Source: Coccinella septempunctata (lineage: Eukaryota > Arthropoda > Insecta > Coleoptera > Coccinellidae). From it: a DNA stretch of 64,000 nucleotides. Positions 35,201 through 42,535 of this stretch are shown here, piece after piece. Made by a program: the position numbers and the translations under genes. Location of the stretch: NCBI RefSeq assembly GCF_907165205.1, contig NC_058191.1, forward strand, positions 2,606,501 to 2,670,500. The letters run 5' to 3'. Within the stretch, counting starts at the first letter, position 1, and each line of letters starts with the position of its first letter. Below the pieces are notes generated by a model. It was not told where the DNA came from and made no database searches. It saw only the letters and a program-made list of their open reading frames with translations.

Positions 35201-38200
35201 CTCACCAGGGAGAACGAGGAGCGAAATGCCTCTTGTGTTCTCTGTGGAGAGCAAGGACATCCAGCCAGCTACAAGGGATGTAGCGAATGGAAATTGGTCA
35301 CTAAAAAGACCAAGAGATCGCCAAGATCGAACCAGACCAGCTCGAGGCCAACACAAAATACACCGAGGCCATCCCCAAACTCTTCGGAAGTGAAGAAACC
35401 CCAGGAAACTGCAATCGAAGCAGTCAAAGAGACGAAGAAACCAGAGAAAAAGACGGAAAAGGCAAAAACCGTCAAAAAAGCCGAAACCAGAAAAGGAATT
35501 TCTGGAATCACTGAGGAACTGGATAAGTTCACGAAAAACCTCCTCAGCACGATGATGCAGAATCTGGAGAAAGAGATTGAGAAGAAGATGCAGCAAATTA
35601 TTTAATTATATTTAATGGCTGACACGACGATAAAGAACAATCTCATAATCGTCTCTTGGAACGTCGAAGGATTGAGAGCCCGCAGATCAGAATTCGAAGA
35701 ACTGATTGAAGAGAAGAGACCGGATGTCATAGCTCTTCAAGAAACGAGACTTAACCCCAACGTTCGGATAGCATTTCCCAATTACGATATTTACAGAAAT
35801 GATAGACCTAACAGCACAGGTGGCGTTGCTATACTGGCTAGAAGGAATATGGATCACCATTTCGACCAAATATTCAATGGACAAGAAGTAGAAGCAATAT
35901 CGATTATTGTGAATACTAATCGAGGGCAAGTGAAGATTATTTCAACTTATAAATCACCGGATAAGGACATGCTGGAAGAGGATCTAAAAATGCTACTAGA
36001 AGGAAGACACCCGAAAATCATAATTGGTGATCTTAACTGCAAATCGCAGGAATGGAACAGTAGGGTGGAAAATACAAACGGGAGAAGACTGAAGATTTAT
36101 GCTGAAAAACTTAATGCAGTTGTGATAGGACCTGATATACCGACCTACATACCAAGAGTAAATGGACTACCCGATGTACTGGACATTGTCGTAATGAAAG
36201 ACATCACTGAAGAAATCAGCATTGATACAATAGAAGACGGAACTTCAGACCACAATCCCATAGAATTCATAGTGGGACATGGCCCAAGAAACGAAGAAGA
36301 GACACAAACCAAGGAACGCACAGACTGGGAGAAATATAAGAATTTACTTCAGGAGAAAATCAGGGAAATTCCCCAAATAAACACCCAGGATGAATTAGAT
36401 GAAGCAGTTGAAAAATTGGAAAATCATATAAAAGAAGCCTATGAAGAAAGCACCAAGAGAATAAGGAAACCAATTCCGAAACATTCACATGGAGATACGC
36501 CAAGGGATATAAAGGAACTTATAAAAAAGAACAGAAGACTCAGGAAAATCTACAGAACAACAAAAAGAGAAGAAGACAAGAAGAAACTGAATAAGCATAG
36601 TCAGATATTGAAAAATGCTTTAACAGAACTGCGTAATAACAGATGGCACCAGAGATTAAGGGAACTGAATACAATAGATCACTCGGCTTGGAAAATGCAA
36701 AAACGCTTACGACGAGAACAGACAGTTATACCTCCACTGCATGGAGCAAACGGAATGGTATATACGAGACTTGAAAAAGCCGAAGCACTTGCCGACACAA
36801 TTGAGAGAGAAGCCAGAATAAATTACAGAAATGATGATGACAATGAAGATCTAGAAGAAGAAGTGGAGGCAAATGAAGAACTGATGATGGAACCACCGGA
36901 AACCGAAATCATTCCAAAACCGGCTTCACCAACAGAAATCAAAGAGATCATAATGAAACTGAAAAACCGGAAAGCACCGGGAGAAGATAGGATAACGAAT
37001 TATATGTTGAAGAAATTGCCTAGAAAAGGAATAGCAGCCTTGACGAATATAACAAACGGAGTGATGAGGACCGAATACTACCCAAAGAGATGGAAAACTG
37101 CAGAAATGATAGTTTTCAACAAGCCTGGAAAGGAACGGAAATTTCCTCAAAATTATAGACCAATCAGCCTACTATCAGCACTAGGAAAAGTCGTCGAGAG
37201 GGTTATCGCCAAAAGGCTGAATGAGGAAACAGAAATGTTGAAGATAATCCCACCCGAACAATTTGGATTTCGACGAGAACACTCGACTGAACTCCAATTA
37301 CTACGGCTCATAGAATACGTCACCGAAGGAATGCAGACCAAACAGGCCACAGGATTAGTTCTGATGGATATCGAGAGAGCTTTTGATAGAGTATGGCACG
37401 AAGGCCTAATCTACAAGATGAAAAGAGCAGGATATTCGACCAAGCTATGCAAGATTATAAGGAATTATCTGAGGAATAGAAACTTTTATGTGAAGATAGA
37501 TGGAGCAACCTCTCAAACCAGACAATTGGAAGCGGGAGTGCCTCAAGGATCGGTACTTGGACCTCTGCTTTACGTAATATACGTTTATGATATCCCGAAG
37601 AATGCTAGGAATATGCTCACCTTGTACGCAGATGACACAGGAATAGCGTTCAGACATCGACGCCCAGAGATCATACACCGGAGACTGCAGGAAGCCATAG
37701 ATGAATTACTCAAATGGTGCATCAAATGGAAAATCCAAATCAATGGAAGAAAGACTCAAGCAATATTACTGCAAAAGAGAAGATTGAGGATGGAAGAAAA
37801 CCTTGAAGTTGATGGACAAGAGGTTGAATGGAAAAATGAAGCAACATACCTAGGAGTGACGCTTGACAGAGGACTTACATGGAAAAACCACATCAAATGT
37901 GCTGTTGATAAAACAAAAGCCGCAATGAGTAAACTTTATCCACTCATAGGCAGAAGAAGTCATATGAATAAGAACATCAAGTTGACGATGATTAAAACTA
38001 TTGCGCGACCACAACTCACATATGGATCGGCGGCATGGGGCTTCGCAGCCAAGACCCACATCAAGAGAATACAGGCCACTGAGAATAAACTCCTTAGAAT
38101 GGCGATGGACGTACCCTGGTTTGTTAGGAACAAACAAATCTACAAGGACTTGGAATGGGAACCAGTTACAGAATTTATGAAGAGAAAGGCGGAAAGGATA

Positions 38201-41200
38201 TTCGACAAAGCCAAACAACATCCAAATGAGGAACTACGAAGATTAGTCGACTACGATCCAACAGAAGAAGCTAGAAGGTCAAGAACCTACCACCGAAGAC
38301 CGAGAGATCAGTTAAGGATTTAAATGTAACCAAAGAAGAGCTTAACCTATAAAAGCTATAGGCAGCATACAACTATCAACACGACTATGATCGTGTGAGA
38401 GTCCAGAAACCATAAGAGTCAACTGGTTAATAGGCAAAATGCCCGGAACCTATGAAGAAGCAGTTAAGGGTTTTTAGTGGGTCTCGAGCTCAGAGAGTGA
38501 GAATCCCCACACTGTTCCCCCTCAGCAGAGGGTGTGTTCGTCTGTTTGCAGATTTTCCCCCTGCTACACCAAAAAAAAAAAAAAAAAAAAAAAAAGCTGC
38601 TTCGGCGATTGTCGTAGGTAGCTGCTAGGGTACATTAACCTACCTGATGAGTCCGACCCTAGCAGTGGGACGAAACAATCACCCCAAGAGCACGCATTTC
38701 CTCAAATAGCGTGAACTCACCCCAGCACATACCGCCAAAGTGGTGACCCCGACGTGATGTGGGAGGGCCGTCTTAACGACGTATCCCAGAAGGCCAGACC
38801 GGTTGAGACAATAGCTCGCTCACAATGCACGCTCCCATCTCTGGTATTTCTGACGCTACTCTAGACGCCCTTTCCCATCTCCGTAAACGGCGGTACCCTG
38901 CCTACCGTATCGCATCGCTTCCCCAGTCAGCGCCGCTGGTGGGGGAGTGTTGTGGCGGCGTAGTTGTACCCATGGTAGAGGAATACTTCATCTCACCATG
39001 ATGGTACCAAGGGTAGCCAAACGATGGCATCACTGCGCACGACGGTTGCGATCACAGGGTAGATTATACGTCTATTGCGGTGCAGCATACGTCAAACGAT
39101 GGCGCCACCGGCGACGCAAAACTCGATACCCTCGACGTAACCGGCGTTTATAGCAGGCACAAACTACGCTGCTTCGGCGATTGTCGTAGGTAGCTGCTAG
39201 GGTTCATTAACCTACCTGATGAGTCCGACCCTAGCAGTGGGACGAAACAATCACCCCAAGAGCACGCATTTCCTCAAATAGCGTGAACTCACCCCAGCAC
39301 ATACCGCCAAAATATATTTCGATAATAGAGCTGCTTGTGAGGCCAAAAAATATGGGAAATTCTGAATCACCTCTATAGAATTTTTCCTTTATTCAAAGAG
39401 AAACCCATTAAAACCAGTGTAACGTCTTTTTTTCGTTGTACTCAAGCGCCAGCTATTCTTTAAGGGAAAATAGCAAACCTACCCTGGTAGCTACGAGCCG
39501 AAGATAAGGTTCCTCGGTGTCTGGGGTGTTAGCGACAACCAGTGAAAGCCAAAATCAACGTACACAACTTATATTTGACGACTCGTACAAGGAAACACAA
39601 ATGGCACTATTATAAAATTCGTACAGTGAAAGACTCGAGATCAGTGTTTTTACAGGGCAAAACGGACGGAATGAAACAGGATCCAATCTAAAAACGTTAT
39701 ACTGGGGTTAACGGACATGTTCGCCAGCCAGAACCTAAGACGCACACTTAACGGACAGACATTGGACTTCAGCCAGGTTAGGGGATGAAAAATGACGACA
39801 CAGAATTACGACGGCACACCCTTAGGCGCGTTCGGCACTCCCCGGGTATCCACACCAGCAGAGTGCTTTCCTAACCGTAGAGGTGAACACGGGAACGAGA
39901 GGGAAAATTCTAGGAAGGGTACCCCCCCCCGTGTATCCACACCAGCAGGGTACGTTATTGACAGTAGGGGTGGAACTCAGACTCGTGTATAGGATGGTTG
40001 TAGACGGAGACTGAAGTTCCAATGATATATAAAAAAAACGGAGTGTCGTCTTACCTCTGGGTTCTAATTCACTCACAGCAGAAATGACAAAAAAAACTAA
40101 TGTTCTTTCTAAAGAAAATCCCCACAGTAAAAGAAATGAAAAAACAAAATTGGCTAATTCTCAGTAAAACCCCGGAAACGAAATTAAGCAGTTAACTCGG
40201 CGGATTCTCAAATTCGGCAATTAATCGGACGTCAAGCGTAAGGTGAATTAATCGTAAGTGACGTGACCTGCGGGGGAACATCTGATTTTATACCCACAGT
40301 ATTAATTTCAACTTATCTGTGCTAGCGAACAAAAAACACGGTTATCTTTCAATTCAGGATGTTTTATACGGTACGACATCGTTTTTCAGAAATGAAAACG
40401 GAATAAAAACGGTGCGAAATGTTTACAATTCCGAACGATGTCGGAATCCTGAATTGGAAATTTAAAAGAATTTTTCTTCTAAAAATTAATTCAAAAATAA
40501 AATTATGAAAATGAAACAAAAAGGAGTATTCTAAAATGAAGGGGTAGGTTTGAAAACTACCCGCTCATTACACCAGGAATGTTAAAATTGAAAAATAAAC
40601 GACTTCACCTGCTATCGGTGATTTCCTCTGCTGTCTCGGCGACACCCAGTCTATCTGCCTCAGTTTCTCCGATGAGTTAAGTTTATATTTCAAGCTTATC
40701 AATCCGGTCTTGGAGTTGGAGTTCAGCTGAAACCATGGGGTCAGTCGTCCAGGAGAGTTTACCGAGAGAAGCGTACCCATATTGTTCTTCTGCTGGCGGT
40801 ATACAAAAACAACAGTGAATCCATTGAAATTGTTTATTGCTGATCTGACTTCAGAAGAGTTCAAGAGTGGCACGTTTCCATAAGGCTGACGAAATTTGAA
40901 GGCTGGAAACTGATGTATTGGGCCCTGGACAAGGGATACGCCCGCGTCCTTGTCAGAAACGTTCATGAGTGTTAGTATGTCAACTTCACCTGAGGAAAGA
41001 AGAAAAATACATCAAAAGAACAAAAGAGGATTTGCGAAAAAATGGGTGGAACTCATGAAAGAAGGTTCATTTCAAAATTCATCAGCGAGTATCTTGTATT
41101 TGGATCTCTTGTGTGAAAAGCTGAAAACGTTGGAGTTATCCCCCACAAGACCAAACGACATCCAACTTCACAAAAGGTAAACGAGCAATCGGCGGGTACC

Positions 41201-42529
41201 AAATGAAGTAGACGACACTTTTCTTTGCCAAAAGCCAAAACCATACACTTTTATTCAAAAACGTGAAATAAACTTATTTTCAGTTGAAATATGAATATGT
41301 CAGAACAAATTGGGAAAATAATTGTATAAATTGAATATTGAACGATTAGTTCTGAATCTGAGTATAATCTGTATATAATTATAACTTCAATCAGTCTTTC
41401 AATCTTTTTCAACTAGAAATCAGCTTCTTCTGTACTTCCAAGACCTGCTTCGATGTCGATAGGTCTTGTAGAGAGAACTTGAAACAAAATTGGACGCTAT
41501 ATAAAAATTTGAACGTTTTGTAAAATAAAAGTATTCTTCCTATTTTCTCGTATAATGAGCCGTTATGGAGTAATTTGATGTTCAAAAATTAAAAAGTATC
41601 TGTGAAAATAGAAGAATTGGGTACTTCGGCCGAATACAGCTCTGTTCAAAAGATCCATAGCAGATGTGTAGTGTCACAGATTTAGCTAGTTATTCTGAAA
41701 GTAATTTTGTTTTTCCAAGGGTGGCACAACTAATTATGAAAATTGAAAATGGCTATATCTTTTTATTAGGACCGAATCGGAAAAAATGGTATAGGAAACA
41801 AGTGTTTCTTTTGACCTAGAGAATCTACTGTTGAAAATTGTACTAGTCAAAGTCTCGCCCTGTATATTATAAACTTTAAAAATACTGAATAATGTCATAC
41901 ATTTCAATGAATGAAGTTTATTACTTGTCTGCTTGTAGAAAACGCCTTCTATTCAATAGATGAATTCGTGAGCCACCAATTCTAATATTTTGTAAATTGT
42001 AAACATTATATCTCATAGTGGGTGCCTATAACTTTATTTATTTATATATGTAAATTTTATAATTTAATTAATTTAATTTTATATGTAAATGATTTATAGT
42101 TTATGTATGTGTATTTGTTATTATTGTGCTTATAAGTCAGATATTTTATATTTACATTCTGTTGACTCATCCTGTAAAGTTTCGAGGGAACTAAAAGTGA
42201 AAATTCTTAGTGCCTCTTAGAAGCTCATGCACACTACAAACAGACTCCATGTTATAGGGATTCGAAAATATCCGTGCTGTTAGTAATTGTGAAAGTACTG
42301 TGTTTTAGTTTGCACGGTCTCTATAAATTGGTTTAATTTTATTTGGAATTCACGATGCTGCTCATGACTATAGTTACACATGATTACCTGGTAACTCGAC
42401 TGCAGGTGATTTTGGTTGCAGGGGAATTCTCTGTATTCCATCATCAATTTCATTGTCGACTATTGAGGCCTGAACATTCAGTAAAGAGAGTATTCCAAGC
42501 AAAAGCCATTCGCGGCTATGTTGCTTCAT
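29158..42529 (-). CDS. Secreted thrombospondin-N/laminin-G-like protein, 4 exons
   Basis: Complete gene of 271 residues. Exons (minus strand): 42529-42388, 40989-40609, 31000-30822 and 29271-29158. All borders are GT..AG and the phases agree (1, 1, 0). Residues 1-21 form a signal peptide (EWLLLGILSLLNVQA core). A short linker leads to one TspN/LamG-type beta-sandwich from about residue 48. It begins EVDILTLMNVSD, runs through the strand FTVVFVYRQQKNN and the block GTLLSVNSPGRLTPWFQL, then WTWLSLSMDFNSD, then FLGSMQVAKVLPY and a conserved Cys. This domain occurs at the N terminus of thrombospondins, NELL proteins and several collagens, where it binds matrix or heparin. Here the protein stops right after the domain and a poly(A) signal follows 20 bp later, so it seems to be a stand-alone domain or a short isoform. 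The ATG lies 6 nt inside the first exon, after an acceptor (CTTTACTTTCAG), so a 5' UTR exon lies further upstream. Intron 2 (9.6 kb) carries the retrozyme, the LINE and a solo LTR. The orthologue is unresolved. Confidence 0.75.
29894..30336. mobile_element. Fold-back MITE with TAA duplication
   Basis: Ends GGGTGACCGGCCACCGAATG and inverted CATTCGGTGGCCGGTCACCC are perfect, flanked by TAA (29891-29893 and 30337-30339), the 3-bp duplication of PIF/Harbinger elements. A third, inner inverted arm (30003-30037) pairs with 29908-29940, so the left 150 bp can fold alone. It lies in intron 3 of the TspN-like gene. Confidence 0.85.
30822..31000 (-). CDS. TspN-like gene, exon 3
   Basis: Acceptor TTCTTCTTCCAG, phase 1 in. 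It encodes AWTWLSLSMDFNSD, then VRLDLDCLP, then EPGRKKKFL. Donor TTG|GTCAGT, phase 0. This is the W-x-x-(L/I)-x-L-S strand and the final strands of a LamG-type fold. Confidence 0.75.
31358..32530. repeat. Degenerate tandem array in intron 2
   Basis: The block starting CACTCTTTACGGAATTTTTT recurs 453 bp later (31358 and 31811) at high identity over most of its length. A core like TCTCGGCCGGCCATTCTGAA appears five times (about 31495, 31765, 31950, 32190 and 32500) with variable spacing. This points to several rounds of unequal duplication. Confidence 0.8.
32541..33548. other. No gene recognised; right part GC-rich
   Basis: Intronic sequence. From about 33190 to 33520 the composition is richer in CG (CGCGTTTACATTCGTGTTG, GACGGGCGGCGG) than normal for the region and may be part of an older repeat. 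No coding signal is supported. Confidence 0.35.
33549..33777 (+). repeat. Retrozyme 5' LTR, first part (before the LINE)
   Basis: 229 bp from TGTGGCGG to the 12-bp LINE target site GCTGCTTCGGCG. It differs from the 3' LTR at two positions (A/G in ATGATAGTACC, C/T in GCATACGCC). Confidence 0.9.
34217..35605 (+). CDS. LINE ORF1, gag-like RNA-binding protein (462 aa)
   Basis: The nucleic-acid-binding protein of a Jockey-type element; in the family it coats the element RNA in ribonucleoprotein particles. Residues about 24-64 form a leucine-rich coiled coil (DILREENASLKARVNELDRC onward). A Lys/Ser/Pro-rich linker follows (about 75-150). Next is a folded region of about 150-290 of the type found before the zinc knuckles in such proteins. 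Three cysteine knuckles follow: CYRCQRYGHAQSKC (296-309), CVKCSGNHSSKEC (315-327) and CVLCGEQGHPASYKGC (340-355). The C terminus is a basic tail and a second charged helix. The start ATG is the first in the frame. ORF2 follows after nine bases in the same frame, so downstream translation probably needs termination and re-initiation. The frame is intact. Confidence 0.93.
   Translation: MSDHSDCESVMEEDAPEIANVVSEHDILREENASLKARVNELDRCVSSLVAEIKNLRERLELQEGNKESPYSKALKKNIILKNVQEVNLPVQKQKMEVVKTPQTKISPPAKRVRKDSSSSNEEANKKRVLETPAQEKTTPVERKEKIPPVTLRGTSEWTSISNALMRNGINYSRATTVKDGIRVVPQTAEDHRRMTDFLHKINREFYTLQREEEKKIYAVVRYLPLDADIPTILDDLKDQGIVDAEVIRMTSNITKRPMPLLLVKTQNKGIFEVRRLYNMNCVVEPKRRTTGPGQCYRCQRYGHAQSKCTFPWRCVKCSGNHSSKECTLTRENEERNASCVLCGEQGHPASYKGCSEWKLVTKKTKRSPRSNQTSSRPTQNTPRPSPNSSEVKKPQETAIEAVKETKKPEKKTEKAKTVKKAETRKGISGITEELDKFTKNLLSTMMQNLEKEIEKKMQQII
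35615..38323 (+). CDS. LINE ORF2, endonuclease/reverse transcriptase (902 aa)
   Basis: Makes target-primed cDNA of the element. Residues about 10-225 are an AP-type endonuclease: SWNVEGL near 14, LQETRL near 42, GDLNCKS at 138-144 and the catalytic TSDHNP at 210-215. A charged spacer follows. The reverse transcriptase spans about 450-760: KAPGEDRI, YRPISLLSALGK, QFGFR, VLMDIERAFDRV, GVPQGSVLGPLLY and the catalytic YADD at 671-674. The C-terminal 130 residues carry no RNase H motif, as is usual for the Jockey clade. No stop or frameshift interrupts the 902 codons and every catalytic residue that I can check is present. It starts at the ATG nine bases after the ORF1 stop. Transcripts initiating in this copy now run into the hammerhead of the retrozyme just beyond the poly(A). 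Confidence 0.95.
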   Translation: MADTTIKNNLIIVSWNVEGLRARRSEFEELIEEKRPDVIALQETRLNPNVRIAFPNYDIYRNDRPNSTGGVAILARRNMDHHFDQIFNGQEVEAISIIVNTNRGQVKIISTYKSPDKDMLEEDLKMLLEGRHPKIIIGDLNCKSQEWNSRVENTNGRRLKIYAEKLNAVVIGPDIPTYIPRVNGLPDVLDIVVMKDITEEISIDTIEDGTSDHNPIEFIVGHGPRNEEETQTKERTDWEKYKNLLQEKIREIPQINTQDELDEAVEKLENHIKEAYEESTKRIRKPIPKHSHGDTPRDIKELIKKNRRLRKIYRTTKREEDKKKLNKHSQILKNALTELRNNRWHQRLRELNTIDHSAWKMQKRLRREQTVIPPLHGANGMVYTRLEKAEALADTIEREARINYRNDDDNEDLEEEVEANEELMMEPPETEIIPKPASPTEIKEIIMKLKNRKAPGEDRITNYMLKKLPRKGIAALTNITNGVMRTEYYPKRWKTAEMIVFNKPGKERKFPQNYRPISLLSALGKVVERVIAKRLNEETEMLKIIPPEQFGFRREHSTELQLLRLIEYVTEGMQTKQATGLVLMDIERAFDRVWHEGLIYKMKRAGYSTKLCKIIRNYLRNRNFYVKIDGATSQTRQLEAGVPQGSVLGPLLYVIYVYDIPKNARNMLTLYADDTGIAFRHRRPEIIHRRLQEAIDELLKWCIKWKIQINGRKTQAILLQKRRLRMEENLEVDGQEVEWKNEATYLGVTLDRGLTWKNHIKCAVDKTKAAMSKLYPLIGRRSHMNKNIKLTMIKTIARPQLTYGSAAWGFAAKTHIKRIQATENKLLRMAMDVPWFVRNKQIYKDLEWEPVTEFMKRKAERIFDKAKQHPNEELRRLVDYDPTEEARRSRTYHRRPRDQLRI
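38607..38680 (+). ncRNA. Type III hammerhead ribozyme, copy 1 (5' LTR)
   Basis: All invariant parts are present. Stem III: GATTG (38607-38611) with CAATC (38676-38680), plus the U-A pair 38612/38675. Cleavage triplet GTC (38611-38613), with the cut after 38613. Stem I: GTAGGT (38614-38619) with ACCTAC (38638-38643). Core CTGATGA (38644-38650). Stem II: GTCC (38651-38654) with GGAC (38668-38671). Core GAAA (38672-38675). Stems I and II are closed by loops and stem III is open, hence type III. Loop I CTGCTAGGGT (38622-38631) is fully complementary to loop II ACCCTAGCAG (38656-38665), a 10-bp pseudoknot of the kind that speeds natural hammerheads. Activity was not tested. Confidence 0.93.
38608..38739 (+). 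repeat. Retrozyme 5' LTR, second part
   Basis: Continues the LTR after the LINE and its target duplication, carries hammerhead copy 1 and ends CCGCCAAA. One base differs from the 3' LTR (A at 38632 against T at 39204). Confidence 0.9.
38741..38758 (+). promoter_or_regulatory. Primer-binding site for tRNA-Trp
   Basis: TGGTGACCCCGACGTGAT is complementary over 18 bases to the 3' end of eukaryotic tRNA-Trp including its CCA, the same primer site known from avian retroviruses. It begins one base after the 5' LTR, as expected for minus-strand DNA priming. Confidence 0.9.
38937..38950 (+). promoter_or_regulatory. Polypurine tract of the retrozyme
   Basis: TGGTGGGGGAGTGT directly abuts the 3' LTR. 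The GGGGGAG core is the only purine run at this place and fits a plus-strand primer. Confidence 0.65.
38951..39311 (+). repeat. Retrozyme 3' LTR (intact, 361 bp)
   Basis: The uninterrupted LTR, TGTGGCGG..CCGCCAAA. It contains the unbroken LINE target site GCTGCTTCGGCG (39168-39179), which proves the insertion point in the 5' LTR, and hammerhead copy 2. Confidence 0.92.
39179..39252 (+). ncRNA. Type III hammerhead ribozyme, copy 2 (3' LTR)
   Basis: Same structure as copy 1: stem III 39179-39183/39248-39252, GTC at 39183-39185 with the cut after 39185, stem I 39186-39191/39210-39215, CTGATGA 39216-39222, stem II 39223-39226/39240-39243, GAAA 39244-39247. The loop I-loop II complement of 10 bp is intact (39194-39203 with 39228-39237). 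The single difference from copy 1 (39204) lies just outside the paired loop bases. Cleavage at both copies frees a 572-nt RNA, 38614-39185. Confidence 0.93.
39418..40572 (-). mobile_element. Solo LTR (1155 bp) with 4-bp duplication
   Basis: On the minus strand it starts TGTAATGAGCGGG and ends GACGTTACA, flanked by CCAG at 39414-39417 and 40573-40576 (plus strand). No PBS or internal region adjoins either end, so recombination between two LTRs probably left one. It aligns with the LTR at 55465-56899 (shared CAATTCAGGATTCCGACATC, CGCACCGTTTTT, TATAAAATCAGA, CCCCCGCAGGTCAC). Inside, a unit of about 87 bp with GTATCCACACCAGCAG repeats twice (39846 and 39933). It ends 36 bp from the exon-2 donor of the TspN-like gene. 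Confidence 0.88.
40609..40989 (-). CDS. TspN-like gene, exon 2
   Basis: Acceptor TTCTTTCCTCAG and donor GCAG|GTGAAG, phase 1 at both ends, 381 bp. It encodes the first two thirds of the TspN/LamG-like domain. The exon is the best-conserved stretch of the gene and is free of stops. Confidence 0.8.
41505..41877. repeat. CAGGGTGAGTC MITE family fragment
   Basis: Aligns with 28453-28790. It ends AGTCAAAGTCTCGCCCTG followed by TA, the inverse of the end at 28155. It lies in intron 1 of the TspN-like gene. Confidence 0.6.
42388..42529 (-). CDS. TspN-like gene, coding exon 1 (signal peptide)
   Basis: ATG at 42529-42527, six bases after an acceptor at 42536. It encodes the signal peptide and a polar linker ending PLQPKSPAVELP, and ends at donor CAG|GTAATC in phase 1. 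Confidence 0.7.
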
Positions 42530-42535
42530 TGCTTC

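Larger units (their letters stand above)
33778..38595 (+). mobile_element. Full-length Jockey-type LINE
   Basis: 4818 bp from 33778 to the end of a 25-A tail (38571-38595), flanked by a perfect 12-bp target duplication GCTGCTTCGGCG (33766-33777 and 38596-38607). It has a 5' UTR of 439 bp, ORF1 (gag-like) and ORF2 (endonuclease and reverse transcriptase), both open, then a 3' UTR of about 250 bp. The layout and motifs are those of the Jockey clade of non-LTR retrotransposons. Open frames, long poly(A) and perfect duplication indicate a recent and possibly still competent copy. Confidence 0.93.
33549..39311 (+). mobile_element. LTR retrozyme: 933-bp element with hammerhead ribozymes
   Basis: A non-coding LTR element interrupted by a LINE (33778-38595). 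Without the LINE and one copy of its target duplication it is 933 bp: a 361-bp 5' LTR, a 211-bp internal region and a 361-bp 3' LTR. The LTRs differ at three positions only. The ends are TGTGGCGG..CCGCCA(AA), and ATAT (33545-33548 and 39312-39315) is a likely 4-bp target duplication. Internally a tRNA-Trp primer-binding site follows the 5' LTR by one base, and a G-rich purine tract precedes the 3' LTR. Each LTR holds a complete type III hammerhead ribozyme. There is no gene, so reverse transcriptase and integrase must come from another element. Known plant retrozymes have exactly this plan (LTRs of about 350 bp, PBS, PPT, 4-bp duplication, type III hammerhead). The class assignment rests on structure alone. 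Confidence 0.9.

Noticed and set aside
34997..35596. 199-codon open frame antisense to LINE ORF1
   Set aside because: It lies wholly opposite the intact ORF1 and has a composition typical of an antisense shadow. No independent support.
40950..41180. 76-codon plus-strand frame overlapping exon 2 of the TspN-like gene
   Set aside because: It is partly antisense to a well-supported exon and has no supporting signals of its own.
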